From Ditylenchus dipsaci (Eukaryota > Nematoda > Chromadorea > Rhabditida > Anguinidae): 64,000 nt of DNA. Below the pieces are notes generated by a model. It was given only the letters and a program-made list of their open reading frames with translations. It was not told the DNA's origin and did no database searches. The stretch spans positions 49,333 to 113,332 of the forward strand of contig SADC01000300.1 in the NCBI GenBank assembly GCA_004194705.1. The letters are read 5' to 3'. A program made the position numbers and the translations under genes. Positions 47,769-58,844 of the stretch are shown here, piece after piece (position 1 is the stretch's first letter; every line of letters begins with the position of its first letter).

Positions 47769-49367
47769 ATGCAAACAATATTTATTTTTCTGTTTTTCAT
47801 TTTAAAAGCGTACTCGCAAACGTTAGTATGTACGAATAGTTCACCGAAACAGTATTTTTACTTCCCGAAACTGACAAAGTGTAATTTTATACATAATAAT
47901 AAAACTAGATTGAAAGATTTTGAAATTTTCAAGCCGAATACCGTAGAGTATATTTCGGAAGGATTTTTATGTAAAAAATTAGTTTCCGAAGTCTCTTTGT
48001 ATACCGATATTTCAGGGTACGAACATTTGGTCGAAAACGAACTAAATAATAGAATTTTGTCGCCAAAAGAGTGCGAAGAAATGGTTAAAACTAAAAACTG
48101 TGAATTTGGAAATTTGAAAAAAGGTCAACACTCATTTCACACTACAAATAGAGCGCCGAATGAGTATCCTAATCGATTTACTAGTATTTTCAAGTCAAAA
48201 AGATATTTGAAACAAAATTGTATAATAGTCGAAACTAAAATTTTGCGCATTATGGTCAAAATTATCCGGTAAATATCCTTGCCGACATGAAAAATTGTAC
48301 CTATTTAGACGGAAAATGTCAAGTTAAACCGAATGAAGTTATGATTTGGAAACCTAATAGTGACCAAAATTGTAAATTCATATCGATCGGAACATCGAGC
48401 GGATATTTTAGCGACAATATTTGGGTCAATAACGACCTGCAAATCGCGCTAAATTTAGAAAATAAATTCAAAACTTCTTGTGGTATAGATTTGCAATATA
48501 CTTCACAAGGTTATGCGCTCCGATCGCCTCGTGAAAAACGCGAAAATCAAAAAGTTTCGACTTTTCAAAATGCGGGCGAATTACAATTTTTGGAAAACAA
48601 TTTCGAAAATCACCTAAAACATCTTATGAAGTCTTTTTGCCATATGTTTAACGATCACAACGAGATTCTCGAAATCTTATTGCGCCAAAATCCGAGAAGT
48701 TTTATACAAAAAGTTTTAAAATATGAAGCGATCGACGCAAAATTCGTCAACGAAAGCGTTATAGAAGTAAAATTTTGCACCGAAATTGATAATAATTTAA
48801 TCCAATTCACTGAATTAAACGATTATAAGGGTATATTCCGGTAAAAATTCAAAAACATACCGACAAAATTTGGTATCTTCGTGATAATGTCATAATCGAT
48901 GAAATTCGAGTCGAAAATGACAATATTTCGAACCCAAAGTATTTTAAAACTCAAAAAACTTATGACTTGAAATTAGATGAAAAACTGATTATCCGCGAGC
49001 ATATTTTTGATGATAAAAAACAATATTGAAGAAACTTTGCTCGACGAGATGAAAAAATTGTCTAAAATCGGGATCGAACTCGAAGAAATCGACCAAAATT
49101 CAGCTATTCCGCATGAAATAATCGACGATTTAGAGAACTATTTCGAGTCGTTTTACTTGAAATATTGGCGAATTTATGTTACGATAGGGGTAACTTTAAT
49201 ATACATATTTATATTCCGTGCTCTATTTTACGTTATATCGCCACTTTTTCAGTAAACAGTGCAAAAAAAGAGTCGAAAATTGTGTACAAAAAACTCCAAA
49301 TGGAGATGGAGAAGTTTTTATTGAACAAAAATGTGAATCACCGGTTCTTGTAAAACAAAATCGGTGA
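47769..49367 (+). pseudogene. Viral-type fusion/envelope glycoprotein gene, frameshifted
   Basis: Begins with a clear signal peptide (IFIFLFFILKAYSQ). The ectodomain is cysteine-rich (VCTNSS, KCNF, NCEFG, NCTYLDGKC, SCGIDLQYTSQGYAL) with a furin-type site REKR at about 48530-48541, a downstream region rich in helix (LQFLENNFENHLKHLMKSFC), one membrane span (YVTIGVTLIYIFIFRALFYV, about 49174-49233), and a basic Cys-containing tail to 49367. Frames shift near 48272, 48844, 49010 and 49255. Length about 530 aa, N-to-C layout and the pattern NCTYLDGKC, WKP, C, then QGYAL recall class III-like glycoproteins of chuvirus and rhabdovirus type; this is from pattern memory, not a search. It could instead be an unrelated envelope protein. 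The topology is clear; the family is tentative. Confidence 0.55.
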
Positions 49368-49463
49368 AAAAGAAGAAAAAAGTCATTTTATCAGACTTTC
49401 CATCGCTTACATCGCTAGAAATCGAGTGAAAAATAAAAATTTAAATAAAATAATTTTAAATAA

Positions 49464-49631
49464 ATGACTTTAGTTGTTTTTGATGGAAATACCCAAACTT
49501 ACACCGTAAAAAATGAAAAAAAGGCTCAAAATATCGAATTAATAAAATTAGATCAAAAAGACTTATCGAATGATACCCCTGTCGAAAAAATAAAAAATAC
49601 TGAAAATCGTGTCGAGACCAATAAAAATTAA
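49464..49631 (+). CDS. 55-aa acidic Polinton ORF, unknown
   Basis: Intact small frame (MTLVVFDGNTQTYTVKNEKK...) starting at a TAA-ATG signature, ending in VETNKN. Rich in Lys, Asn and Asp, with no membrane segment. Not recognised. The matching start signature and position between two structural genes argue for a real gene. Confidence 0.4.
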   Translation: MTLVVFDGNTQTYTVKNEKKAQNIELIKLDQKDLSNDTPVEKIKNTENRVETNKN

Positions 49632-49754
49632 AAAATTAAAAATCTGTCAAAATCCAATAAGGACTTTATAGACAAACTTAAAATTAATAAAAATTAAAAA
49701 GCTTATTAATCTAGCTTATTTTACTTAAAAGTACCTATTTTGGTGCATTATTTT

Positions 49755-50164
49755 TTAATTCTTTATATGTAACTCGATATACAAATCGATAGTTTTTATG
49801 TCGATTAGTTCATCGTTTTTATTAACTAAGCTTATAATTATTTTATTTGGACGTTTCACGACCGGGTGATATATGATATTTTTCGGTTCGATTTCGACAT
49901 TCTCGACCAATTTGAATCGAAATATCGAATCTATTTTTTTAAATTTAAGTATGAGTCATCGACCAAATCACATTTTACGAAAACATTCTGGTTTTCAATT
50001 AAAATATTCAAGTTTTTGTCGACCTTTTTCAAATCGTCTTTGGTTTTTAAAAATCCATCGATTTTAACGACTCCGATTTCATATTTTTTTTCGAAAAAAT
50101 CATAGGGAAGTGAATACTCGAATACATTCTTGTTAGATTGTAAATTTAGGGTAAAAACTGTCAT
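49755..50164 (-). pseudogene. Probable Polinton minor capsid (penton-like) protein, frameshifted
   Basis: The N terminus MTVFTLNLQSNKNVFEYSLP and the part after a shift at about 49931 (VEIEPKNIIYHPVV, RPNKIIISLVNKNDELID, IDLYIELHIKN) fit, at both ends, a family common beside the MCP in these elements, which begins TLNSNNNVF and ends with a pattern like IRIVDQ-G-L-FRGE-IT-RLHLK. It is only about 134 aa, roughly half the family length, so the middle is shortened. A role as penton or minor capsid is inferred from position and family. Start at TAA-ATG. Confidence 0.5.
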
Positions 50165-50300
50165 TTAAAGACCAAAATTTTTTCATTTATTTTTACAACT
50201 TAAACCAGCCATTTTGACACTTGGAAATTTTTTTTATTTATTTTTTCATATTTTTTTAACTTAAACCCGCCAGTTTTGACAGCTTGAAAATTTTTCAAAA

Positions 50301-51388
50301 TCAGGTCGAAATTGTCGGGCTATAAGAAACTAATTCTTGTTCATAATATTTACCTTTCACAATCTGATTCTCGCTATTTTTAATTTGATATGTGGTCGGA
50401 CTTGTGTCGAAAACCTTACTTATTGTGTATATTTGTCGGAAAATTCTGCTCATAGCCTTTGTCGAATGTTTTTTTATTGAGTTTTCCGCGAACTGAATCG
50501 CCGACTTTATATCTAATTTTTTCGACCTTTTCGACTTTTTCTGGGTATAAATTCGAATAAACTAATTTTTGGTTTTCGACATTGCTCGCTTCGACAGGAG
50601 TCATTTTTATTGAGCTATGATACGAATTATTATAGTTTTTCATTAAATCGGGCAAAGTCGAAACCCAAACATTATTGTCGTTTTCCGTCATAACTTTTTC
50701 GATTTTTTCTTCGATAGTTCGATTAAATCGTTCGGCTATACAGACTTTTATATCACGATTGTAAGTACTGAACTTTTTTATGTTGTTTGTTTCACAAAAT
50801 TCAGTAAATTTTCCCATAAATTCTTTGCCCTCGTCGACTTGAAGTTTTTCCGGTTTTCGACCACTTTTTTGAAAAATTTCTTCAAAAGCAGCGATTATAC
50901 CTTCCGGTTTTTTATTTTTAAGTGGAAAAGCCCAAGCGAATTTTGAAAAACAGTCGATTACCGTCAAAAAATATTTAAAGCCGGAATTTTCTTTAGAATA
51001 TTTTAGCAAAAAGGCTAAATCCGCTTGCCATTGTTGGTCGACAAAGTCGACATATACTCGCATTCTTTTCAAAATTTTTTAAAATTGGCTTGTGTTTTGT
51101 ATATGTATCTTGTTTATGTAAAAATTGGGATATTTTACTTTGTGAAATACCGGTTTTTCGACCCAAATCGTTTATACCGGAAAACCCGGTTTTTTGGTCG
51201 TAATATGTCTTTTCGAGTAATTTTTCATCAGTTTTTTCGCTGATTGTTTTTGAACTCGCAAATTGACACTTTTTAGTGTCACAAATGACACAATTTCCTA
51301 GTGTCATTTTTCGATTGTTTTTCGACATAAGTTCGACATCATTTTTACTATTCGTTTTAATTCGACATTTGACACAGTATGTAGTCAT
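50301..51388 (-). pseudogene. Polinton integrase (DUF5679-HTH-rve-chromo), frameshifted
   Basis: Inserts the element by a retroviral-type DDE reaction. Domains in order: DUF5679 zinc ribbon (YCVKCRIKT...NCVICDTKKCQF) and a helix-turn-helix-like GISQSKISQFLHKQ in 50993-51388; then the rve core in 50416-51072, with DDE residues visible as QADLAF, LQVDEGKEFM and CIAERFNRTIEEK; then an SH3/chromo tail beginning RYKVGDSVRGKL and continuing in another frame to 50301 (TTYQIKNSENQIV, KYYEQELVSY). Frame breaks lie near 51065 and 50420. The catalytic residues survive. It diverges from the ATPase gene across 38 bp. Confidence 0.85.
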
Positions 51389-51426
51389 TGCGATTATTTA
51401 TATAGCAGAAAAATATCGCTATGTAA
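51389..51426. promoter_or_regulatory. 38-bp divergent promoter, integrase/ATPase
   Basis: Contains ttatatagc and, inverted, gctatgtaa, so it has the same plan as the 47741-47768 spacer. On the ATPase side TAA touches ATG; on the integrase side the ATG is 9 bp further away. Confidence 0.45.
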
Positions 51427-52165
51427 ATGACCGAGATTTTGGACTTAACAATTAAAAACGCTTATAATGAGCGCAAAAACTCCGAAATCTTACCAAAATC
51501 GATTCGAGGTTGTATTATCGGTAAATCCGGTTGTGGAAAAACGAATTTATTATTCAATTTATTGCTTAATAAGTTCGGTGATTCTGATTATCTCGACTAT
51601 AATAATCTGATTATATTTTCAAAATCGCTTCATCAACCGTTATACAAAATTATGATCGAAGGTTTTCGACATAATTTGTCAAAACAACAAATTTTGAATT
51701 GTATAACACAACAAAATTTGTTGTCGAAAAAACGGAGAAAAACAAAAAAAACAGTTGAAATCATATGTTTTAGCGACCCAAAAGAGGTACCCGATCCTTC
51801 CGAAATCGATCCGAAATTAAAAACTTTAATTATTTTTGATGACATTTTGGAAGAAAATCAAAGTAAAATCGAATCGTTTTATACCCGCGGTCGACATAAT
51901 AACATCGATTCATTTTACATATCACAAAGCTATATAAAATTACCAAAAAATACGATTCGAGAAAACGCCAACTTTTTCATTCTTTTTGATCTGAAACGAT
52001 CGGATTTAAACTTTATTTACCGAGATCTATGCTCCGATTTGAGCAAACAAAAATTTTTTTGATTTATGTGAAAAAAGTTGGGAAATTGATCACGGTTTCG
52101 TCACGATCGATTTAACAAGCAAAATCAAGAACGGAAAATACCGGAAAATGCTGAAAATTTTTTAG
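51427..52165 (+). pseudogene. Polinton genome-packaging ATPase (A32/FtsK-HerA), late frameshift
   Basis: Motor that loads DNA into the capsid in this lineage. The Walker A motif is IIGKSGCGKTNLLFNLL (residues about 29-45) and Walker B is TLIIFDDIL; the sensor-like segment ends IDSFYISQSYIKLPKNTIREN. The frame is open for 211 codons to 52062; the last about 34 residues (SWEIDHGFVTIDLT) follow in another frame to 52165. Total about 245 aa is normal. Best preserved gene of the element. Confidence 0.85.
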
Positions 52166-52547
52166 TTTGAAAAATTATAAAAATCGCGTTTTTAGCATTT
52201 GTATATGTGCATCTGCGTTCGTGTGCGTTTTATGCGTTTCCGCGATAAAAATTGCAAAAACCCTCGGTTTTTACCGAAATATGCCCCGAATGGGAGAGAG
52301 TAACTTCTCTATCCATTCAGGGGTGTTGGAGACTTTCGCGCATCCCGTAGGAAAGGTTGCAGCAACCGCTTTTGATCTGCTATAAACCTTAGAATCGGTC
52401 TATATCAGAAAGCGGAATTACAGCCACTGCGCCATCCACCCACCTATCGTTTTATAGCTGAAAGATATGCTTAAAGCTATAAAACGATCGGATACAGGGT
52501 ATTTTCCATTTTCCGGTTACCGGGTAATCCGATTGATGAAAAAGATA
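52166..52547. other. Structured non-coding region with tRNA-like head
   Basis: On the minus strand from 52443, gggtggatggcgcagtggct matches a tRNA acceptor plus A box, followed by a hairpin ggttgctgcaacc in place of a B box. A stem gaatgggagagag / ctctatccattc lies at 52288-52318, and a hairpin cgttttatagct / agctataaaacg at 52448-52489. Could be a decayed tRNA or SINE, or a structured RNA. The short open frame at 52167-52385 is not convincing. Confidence 0.35.
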
Positions 52548-52699
52548 AAAATACTTACTAGTAAAAAATACTACTATTTTTTTAAAGTAGTATTTTTTAC
52601 TATAATTTAAAATACTCAGTAGTATAAAATACTACCAAGTGAAAAATACTTAGTAGTCTAAAATACTACTAAGTATTTCAGACTTACTAGTATAATATA
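52548..52699. repeat. AT-rich palindromes of tagtattt units
   Basis: At least three overlapping inverted pairs of aaatactactaag / cttagtagtattt between the tRNA-like region and the next gene. Function unknown; could be a terminator or a replication feature. Confidence 0.55.
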
Positions 52700-53508
52700 C
52701 TAGTCTAGTTTTAAACCAATATTTCGAGTAATTTTATCGATATCTTGTTTTGAAATCGAACCATTTTTCGATAATTCGTCTAAAAGACTTAAAATTTTTT
52801 CACCCTCATTTTATTACCCGATTTGAATAAATCGATTGAGATTTTCAAATTTTCCGATAGTGTATTCGGATCTATCGAACTTTTTACTGGGGTCGAACTA
52901 ACTTGTAATAATTCATTTTTTATGAATTTCCACTTATTACTCGAATCGGCATTATACCTATTCGAATTGAGGTCGAAATTTCGAAAAATTGCATTCGAAT
53001 TACTCAAATTTCAAAGTAAAATTGCTTATCATTTTCTGATATAAGCGCAAAATTCGGTGATTTTTTAACTAAAAGTTCGAGTAATCCGGCACTCGCATGG
53101 TATAAATTTTCATCGATTTTAAATTTTCACCTTGAATTTCGACAATCTTATTTCCGATCGAATATATGTTATTTTTCGAGTCAAATTTTATCGAATATCC
53201 GGCATTACTTCGATTTGTAAAATCTTGAAAATATGATTCGATTATGGTCGATTTATTCGAACTTTTGTCGATTTCGACATTTTTAGTCGACAATCTTATA
53301 TTACTCAATTTTTCGACTATTTCACTTTGCAATTTACTATTCGAATCGATTATCGGTTAAAAAGTTCGACTCGATTCTCATAATTTTCAATAACCAAGTT
53401 TTCAGATTCGTCAAATCTGTTTTTTAATTTTTTTCGAAGTTTCAAATTTTCTTCGACTAATTCATTACGTTTTTTCGCATCGTAAATTTCAACGAATTCT
53501 ATACTCAT
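52700..53508 (-). pseudogene. Conserved unknown Polinton protein, frameshifted
   Basis: The start MSIEFVEIYDAKKRNELVEE at a TAA-ATG is followed by a coiled-coil-like N terminus, then in further frames SNAGYSIKFDSKNNIYSIGN, YHASAGLLELLVKKSPNF, KWKFIKNELLQ and a helical tail EKILSLLDELSKNGSISKQD. The GLLELL and KW segments match a protein commonly found beside PolB in adinto-like elements whose role is not known to me. Frameshifts lie near 53345, 53100, 53010 and 52800. About 268 aa. Confidence 0.5.
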
Positions 53509-53618
53509 TTAAAAATGAAAATTTTTTATTGAAAAATTTTAAAAATTTTTGAAATTTTTTTTTTCAATTTCTATGGAAATTTTTCACCATATAAATTATC
53601 CAAAAATAAAAATAAAAA

Positions 53619-56600
53619 ATGAATTGTCTTGAAAAACTTTCACGAGATAATTTAAGATCCCAAGTTTCGAAATTAAAAATAAAAAATGTACCGAGGTAAA
53701 AAAGTTGACAAAGTCACAACTTATCGAAATTTTACAAAATTCGAATCAAAATGTCGAATTACCCGAGACTTCGAAATTAAAAATTAAAAAAGTCAACCCG
53801 AAATTGTATTAAGCGAAATTTTCCCGTTTAAAAAATCTATTTTTGAATCGTACAAAGAATTTAAAAAAGTAACCCGCGAAATTGTATTTGATAATGAACA
53901 GCAAATTAAAGATTTGGACAAATTTTTGAATAAATTGAAAATCAAGTGATTTCAAATATTCGAAAAAATGTAAAAATCGGATTGACACTCGAATTTGAAA
54001 TGGAAAAACCCGGATTTGACGAAATTTCGCTTTTATATGTTCGAACTAAAACTGTAGAATTTTTGCAAGAAGATGATCCGATTATATATTTTCAAAACGC
54101 TTGTTCTGAAATTCGTGATAAAATTGAAAGTTTAGCTCAACAAGGTTCCGGATGGTCATTTTACGACCAATCAACTTACTTATGTCGCAAAATGTGTATA
54201 AACCATATTGAGGCGGTTCTTATATCGAGTTACCGAATGGATTCGAAATAAATTAGCAATTATAAACGTTCAAAATCGAGATGAAAAATGTTTTATGTAC
54301 TCGATTTTAGCCGCTCTAAAAAAGATAAAAGTACATCCGGAACGAGTAACACACTACAGGAAATTTGAAAATGAGCTAAACTTTGAAAACATCAATTTTC
54401 CGGTTAAAATAAGCGATATTCCGAAGTTCGAAAAGCTGAACAATTTAATAGTCAATGTTTTTAGTAACAAAGAAAAATCGATTATTCCGATATACATATC
54501 GAAGCAAAAAGTTATATCCGAAGATCGGATCGTCGACCTGTTTTTGATAAAAGATGGTGATAATTCACACTATACTTATATCAAAAACATAAATCGACTT
54601 TTAAACAATGAAATTTCGCAAAATAACCAAAAATTTATTTGTCGACGATGTTTCGGATATTATACCGTAAAGTCGAAATACGACCAACATATAATCGATT
54701 GTTCAAAAAATGATCCGGTTGTATATCACGAACCGAAAGAAGATTATGTTTACTTCAAAAATATTCAAAAAACTCAAAAAATTCCGTATGTGATTTATGC
54801 CGATTTTGAGTCGATTATTAAAAAATTCGATTCGGCAAGTTCAGATTCTTTGAAATCCTGGACTGAAAAAGTCGGTAAACATATAGCGTCAGCATTTTGT
54901 GCAATTGTGGTCGATTTTAACGGAAAAATTATTGATATTGAAATTTACCGGGGTTTGACGCAGGTCGACATTTTAACGATTATATAATCAAAATTTGCGA
55001 TTATTTGATCAATCTCGAAGATCTGAACATGAAAAAACTTACACCTAAACAACAGAAAATTTTTGATAAAAGTCGAAATTGTGCCGAATGTCGAGAAGAA
55101 TATACGATTCAAAATCAAAAAGTTCGAGATCATGATCATTTTTCCGGTGAATTTCGACGCGCATTATGTAATCGCTGCAATTTAAAAGCGAAAAAAAGTC
55201 GATTTATACCGGTATTTTTCCATAATCTCAAAGTTATGATTCCGAACATATTTTGGGATCACTAAATCAAGAAATAATCGATTTTTCCGACATCTCAGTT
55301 TTAGCCAGTAATTCTCAAAAATACACAAGTTTTAGCTATAAAAAACTTCGAAATCCGAATTCGAAATTAAAGTACGAAATTCGATTTTTAGATAGCTTTT
55401 CGTTTATGACATCAAGTTTAGATGCCTTAAGCAAAAATCTATCTATTGACGAATTCGAAATCACAAATCAATTTACGAAAATGTCGAACTTTTCGAACTT
55501 TTAAAACGCAAAGGCGTTTATCCATATGAATATATGGATTCTTTCAAAAAATATGATGAAAAAAATTTGCCACCAAAAAGCAGTTTTTTTGACCAACTTA
55601 ATAACAAAAGTTGTACCGAGGTCGATTATTCGTATGCTAAAAAAGTTTTTGAAAAAACGGGTGTAAAACTTTGGGCGATTATACCGACATATATTTGATA
55701 AACGACGTACTTATGTTAGCCGATGTATTCGAAACTTTTAGAAAAACTTGCTTAAAAAACTATAAACTCGACCCCTGTTGGTATTATACTTCACCCGGTT
55801 AGCGTGGGATGCGATGTTAAAAATCACAGAAATTAGGTTAGAAACGATTAAAAATTATGAAATGTATCTATTTATCGAAAAAGGTATTCGAGGCGGTATG
55901 GTAAACTCGATTAAACGATATTCGACCGCTAATAACAATATATGAAAAATTTCGACCCAAAATCAGAAAGTCAATATTTAGTATATCTCGATGCGAATAA
56001 TTTATACGGTTGGGCAATGATACAAAATTTACCATACGACGAACTTAAATTTGAAGAAAATTCGACCAAAATATGACATTCGACCAAGTAAAAAATTATG
56101 TCGACAATTTGAATAAAAACGGAAAAGGTTGTATTTTTGAGGTCGATTTAGAATATAGTACCGAAATTCATGATTTACACAACGATTTTCCGTTTTGCCC
56201 CAAAATACGAAAGTCGACAATCAAAAAACTTCGAAATTAATGAACACGTTTTTCGACAAAGAAAAATATGTTATCCATTATAAAAACTTAATTCAAGCTT
56301 TAGAAAAGGTCTAAAGTTGAAAAAAGTTCACCGAATTTTGAGTTTCCGGGAGTCGAACTGGATGTCGAAATATATCTCGCTAAATACAACTTGCGGAAAA
56401 ATGCAAAAAATGAATTTGAAAAAAGATTTTTTCAAATTAATGAACAATAGCGTTTTTGGTAAAACTATGGAAAATTCGAAATCGAGTCGACATCGAATTA
56501 GTTACTAGCGAAAATCGTGCGTTAAAATTAATTAAAAAAGTACATTTCAAACATAGCGTTATAATAAACGAAAACTTAACGAGTATTGAAATGAACAAAA

Positions 56601-57229
56601 CTAATTTAGAATTCGACAAACCGATATATGTCGGATTTAGTATACTCGATTTGAGTAAATTTTTGATGTACGAGTTTCATTATGACGCTATGTTACCGAA
56701 ATACGAGAAAAATATAACTTTATGCTATCAAGATACCGATAGTTTAATTTACGAGATAAAAACGGATGATTTTTATCAGGATATAGTCGAAATCAAAGAT
56801 TGGTTCGACTTTAGCGATTATCCTAAAAATCATCCGTTATACGACATTTCGAATAAAAAAGTAATCGGCAAATTTAAAGATGAACTTAACGGTGAAATAA
56901 TGACCGAAATAGTCGCGTTAAAACCAAAACAATACGCATTTCGGGTCGAAAACGGCGAAGAAACAAAAAAATCGAAAGGTGTGAAAAAAAGCGTGGTGAA
57001 AACACTCAACCGTTGACGACTATAAACGGTGTATTTAGAAAATAAAACATTCCGAAAAGAACAATTTTTAATTCGAAAGTCGACCGATGAAAATCGACAC
57101 CGATTTTTATACACGATTCGACAAAATAAAGTTGCTTTGAGCGACGAAAATAAAACCGAATTTAAAAGATTTATTTTAAAAAATAATATAAGCACTTTAG
57201 CTTATAATCATAACAGTATAAAAAATTAA
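53619..57229 (+). pseudogene. Protein-primed family B DNA polymerase of the Polinton, many frameshifts
   Basis: Replicates the element from protein-primed ends. The N terminus is SAP-like (KLTKSQLIEIL, near 53705). Then come CFMYSILAALKKIKVHPERV; a CRRCFGYY-H-C zinc motif; exonuclease I YVIYADFESIIKKF (54787); a second zinc region (NCAECREEY, CNRCNLKAKK); exonuclease II in FFHNLK (55215); Pol A with YLDANNLYGWAM (55986); Pol B with KLMNNSVFGKTMEN (56437); Pol C with YQDTDSLIYEI (56728); and KPKQYAFRV before a stop-broken tail to 57229. At least ten shifts or stops interrupt about 1,150 codons, so this is the most damaged gene. Catalytic DTDS and exonuclease D-E remain. The whole motif order is correct. 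Confidence 0.9.
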
Positions 57230-57477
57230 AATTTAAAAGATTTACAAATAGTACGATTAGATCATTTTTAACGGTTATATAAAAAATTTAGCTTAAAAAG
57301 CGAAAAACCTATTAAAACTATAAAATATATTTTTAAATAAAAAGGCCGACAGTTTGATACCAAATTTGATTTTTATGTCGTGTACTGAATTTCTTTTCGA
57401 GAACAATATACAATATTTATCGCCTAATTTTATTATAATATTTATATGCTAATATTATTTTTTTATTGAATCAAATT

Positions 57478-57807
57478 AAAAATTGGGTGGATTATTGTCC
57501 TGACTTTTTCGAAATTTTTTGTCGAAATTTGGTATAATTTTTAATTTTTATTGTCAATTTTTCAAATTTGCCGATTTTTATGTTAAAAAGGGCTATAAAA
57601 AGAGGTATAATTTATGTTTGAAAACGGGGGAATTTTTTTTCCTGTGAATTTTTGAAACGGGATGGTGTCAAAATTGGTAAAATTCTGCATTTTTGCCACC
57701 AAATTGGCGAATTTCCGCTTCTTATGTCGAAAAAGCCCTTAAAAAGGGTTTTTTAATTTGGGGAAAGGGAATATGGGCCGTCCTGGAAATAGCCTTTCTA
57801 TACTACT
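57478..57807 (-). repeat. Polinton right TIR
   Basis: Inverse of 45611-45940, ending ctatactact, then AACACA. Polymerase end to TIR (57230-57477) is non-coding. Confidence 0.9.
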
Positions 57808-57871
57808 AACACACAATTGACAAACCAGGAATAACAACAAATGAGACTGCAACTTCGATTCTGTTGGATTC

Positions 57872-58505
57872 TTAACGACGAGCAGCGCCCTTCAGCTCAA
57901 CTGGAATGCTCAGGCCTAAAAAATACGGACGTGCTTCATGTTCACTCACCCAAGCTAAAGATGACTTACGTAATGCTCGATCATTTCCTTAGTCTCCTGG
58001 TCAACGGCGAGTGACGGATGGAGAGAGGGATCCAGATAAGCAATCTCGGGCATGTAGTTGTCGCGACGCTCACGTTCCTCTTCCTGCAGCTTAATGGAGA
58101 TGCCACGAACTGGCCCCTTCTCGATACGCTTCATCAAATGGGTGGTGAATCTAAATAGAGTGGATTGTGACTAGGAAGCAGGATTTAGGAAGCACTATGA
58201 AGCAGAACAAAATTTCGGCACACGCTTTTACAAAATTATGGTAGTGGATAGAAAGCGAAATTGTCACAAAATTGAAACACAAATCAAGAAAACATACCCA
58301 GCAATTCGATTTTTCATCTTTTTGCTCGGGATCACTGCTATTTCTGAAGATATAAGGTCAAATATGTGTTAAAATAGCGGTGAATATAACCTACCTCACA
58401 AATTCGCTTGTTGGTGTGGAAATCACGCGTCAACTTGTGATAGTACTTCTCGATGATATTTCGCGAAGCCTTCTTGACTGTCTTGGTACGAACTCGGCCA
58501 ACCAT
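57872..58505 (-). CDS. RPS17: 40S ribosomal protein S17
   Basis: Structural protein of the small cytosolic ribosomal subunit. Four minus-strand exons: 58395-58505 ([20 protein letters not shown] to HTNKRICE), 58298-58343 ([15 protein letters not shown]), 57970-58150 ([35 protein letters not shown]) and 57872-57915 ([13 protein letters not shown], stop). The core is nearly identical to all animal S17 proteins. At the start of exons 2 and 4 the frame needs one extra base, in each case a G next to the AG acceptor; for an essential gene this points to missing bases in the consensus. The C-terminal tail is short and divergent. The Polinton's right end lies 65 bp past the stop. Confidence 0.93.
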
Positions 58506-58844
58506 TTTGTCTAGCGATTGAGATTTTGAATTTGCAGATCAGCGAAATAAACCTGAAAACAATACAAATCCTACTCTTACCGCAGCATAAAGCCAAAAGA
58601 AGCATTGAACAAGAAAACGTGCACAACGACAACATTTTATATGAAACAGGGTAAACAAGAAGGGCGATAAAAAGAAACATGTCGCACAGTTAGCGCTCAG
58701 CTACAAAATGGCACGAAAGGAATAATTTTTGGAAAATTTTTAAAAAGAGTTATGGCCATTTCCGAGTGAAGGATTGCTGAATTTACAGTCCACCATTGTG
58801 TGCAAGGCCTGAGACGACTAGAAGCATACCATAAAAAAATTTAA

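Larger units (their letters stand above)
45611..57807. mobile_element. Polinton/Maverick-like element, 12.2 kb, degraded
   Basis: Polintons are self-synthesising DNA transposons related to adintoviruses: they encode their own protein-primed polymerase, retroviral-type integrase and capsid proteins. Here the ends gtagtatagaaaggctattt and its inverse begin TIRs of about 330 bp. AACACA lies on each side (45605-45610 and 57808-57813), matching the family's 6-bp duplication; the first A of the left TIR is shared with it. Gene order: MCP(-), glycoprotein(+), 55-aa ORF(+), minor capsid(-), integrase(-), ATPase(+), unknown(-), PolB(+). It is shorter than the usual 15-20 kb and no adenain-type protease is visible. 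Codon use is AT-rich with many TCG codons, unlike the host exons. It ends 65 bp beyond the RPS17 stop codon. Nearly all genes carry frameshifts. Confidence 0.9.

Noticed and set aside
47769..49367. Herpes gB-type fusogen as described for some nematode Mavericks
   Set aside because: Length and motif spacing look different from gB; kept only as an alternative.
52167..52385. 72-aa frame with a hydrophobic Cys-rich N terminus
   Set aside because: It overlaps the tRNA-like and hairpin region and has no family support.
45611..57807. A Polinton cysteine protease (adenain type)
   Set aside because: I searched the remaining gaps for an H-W/F-D/Q-C pattern and saw nothing convincing; it seems absent or unrecognisable.
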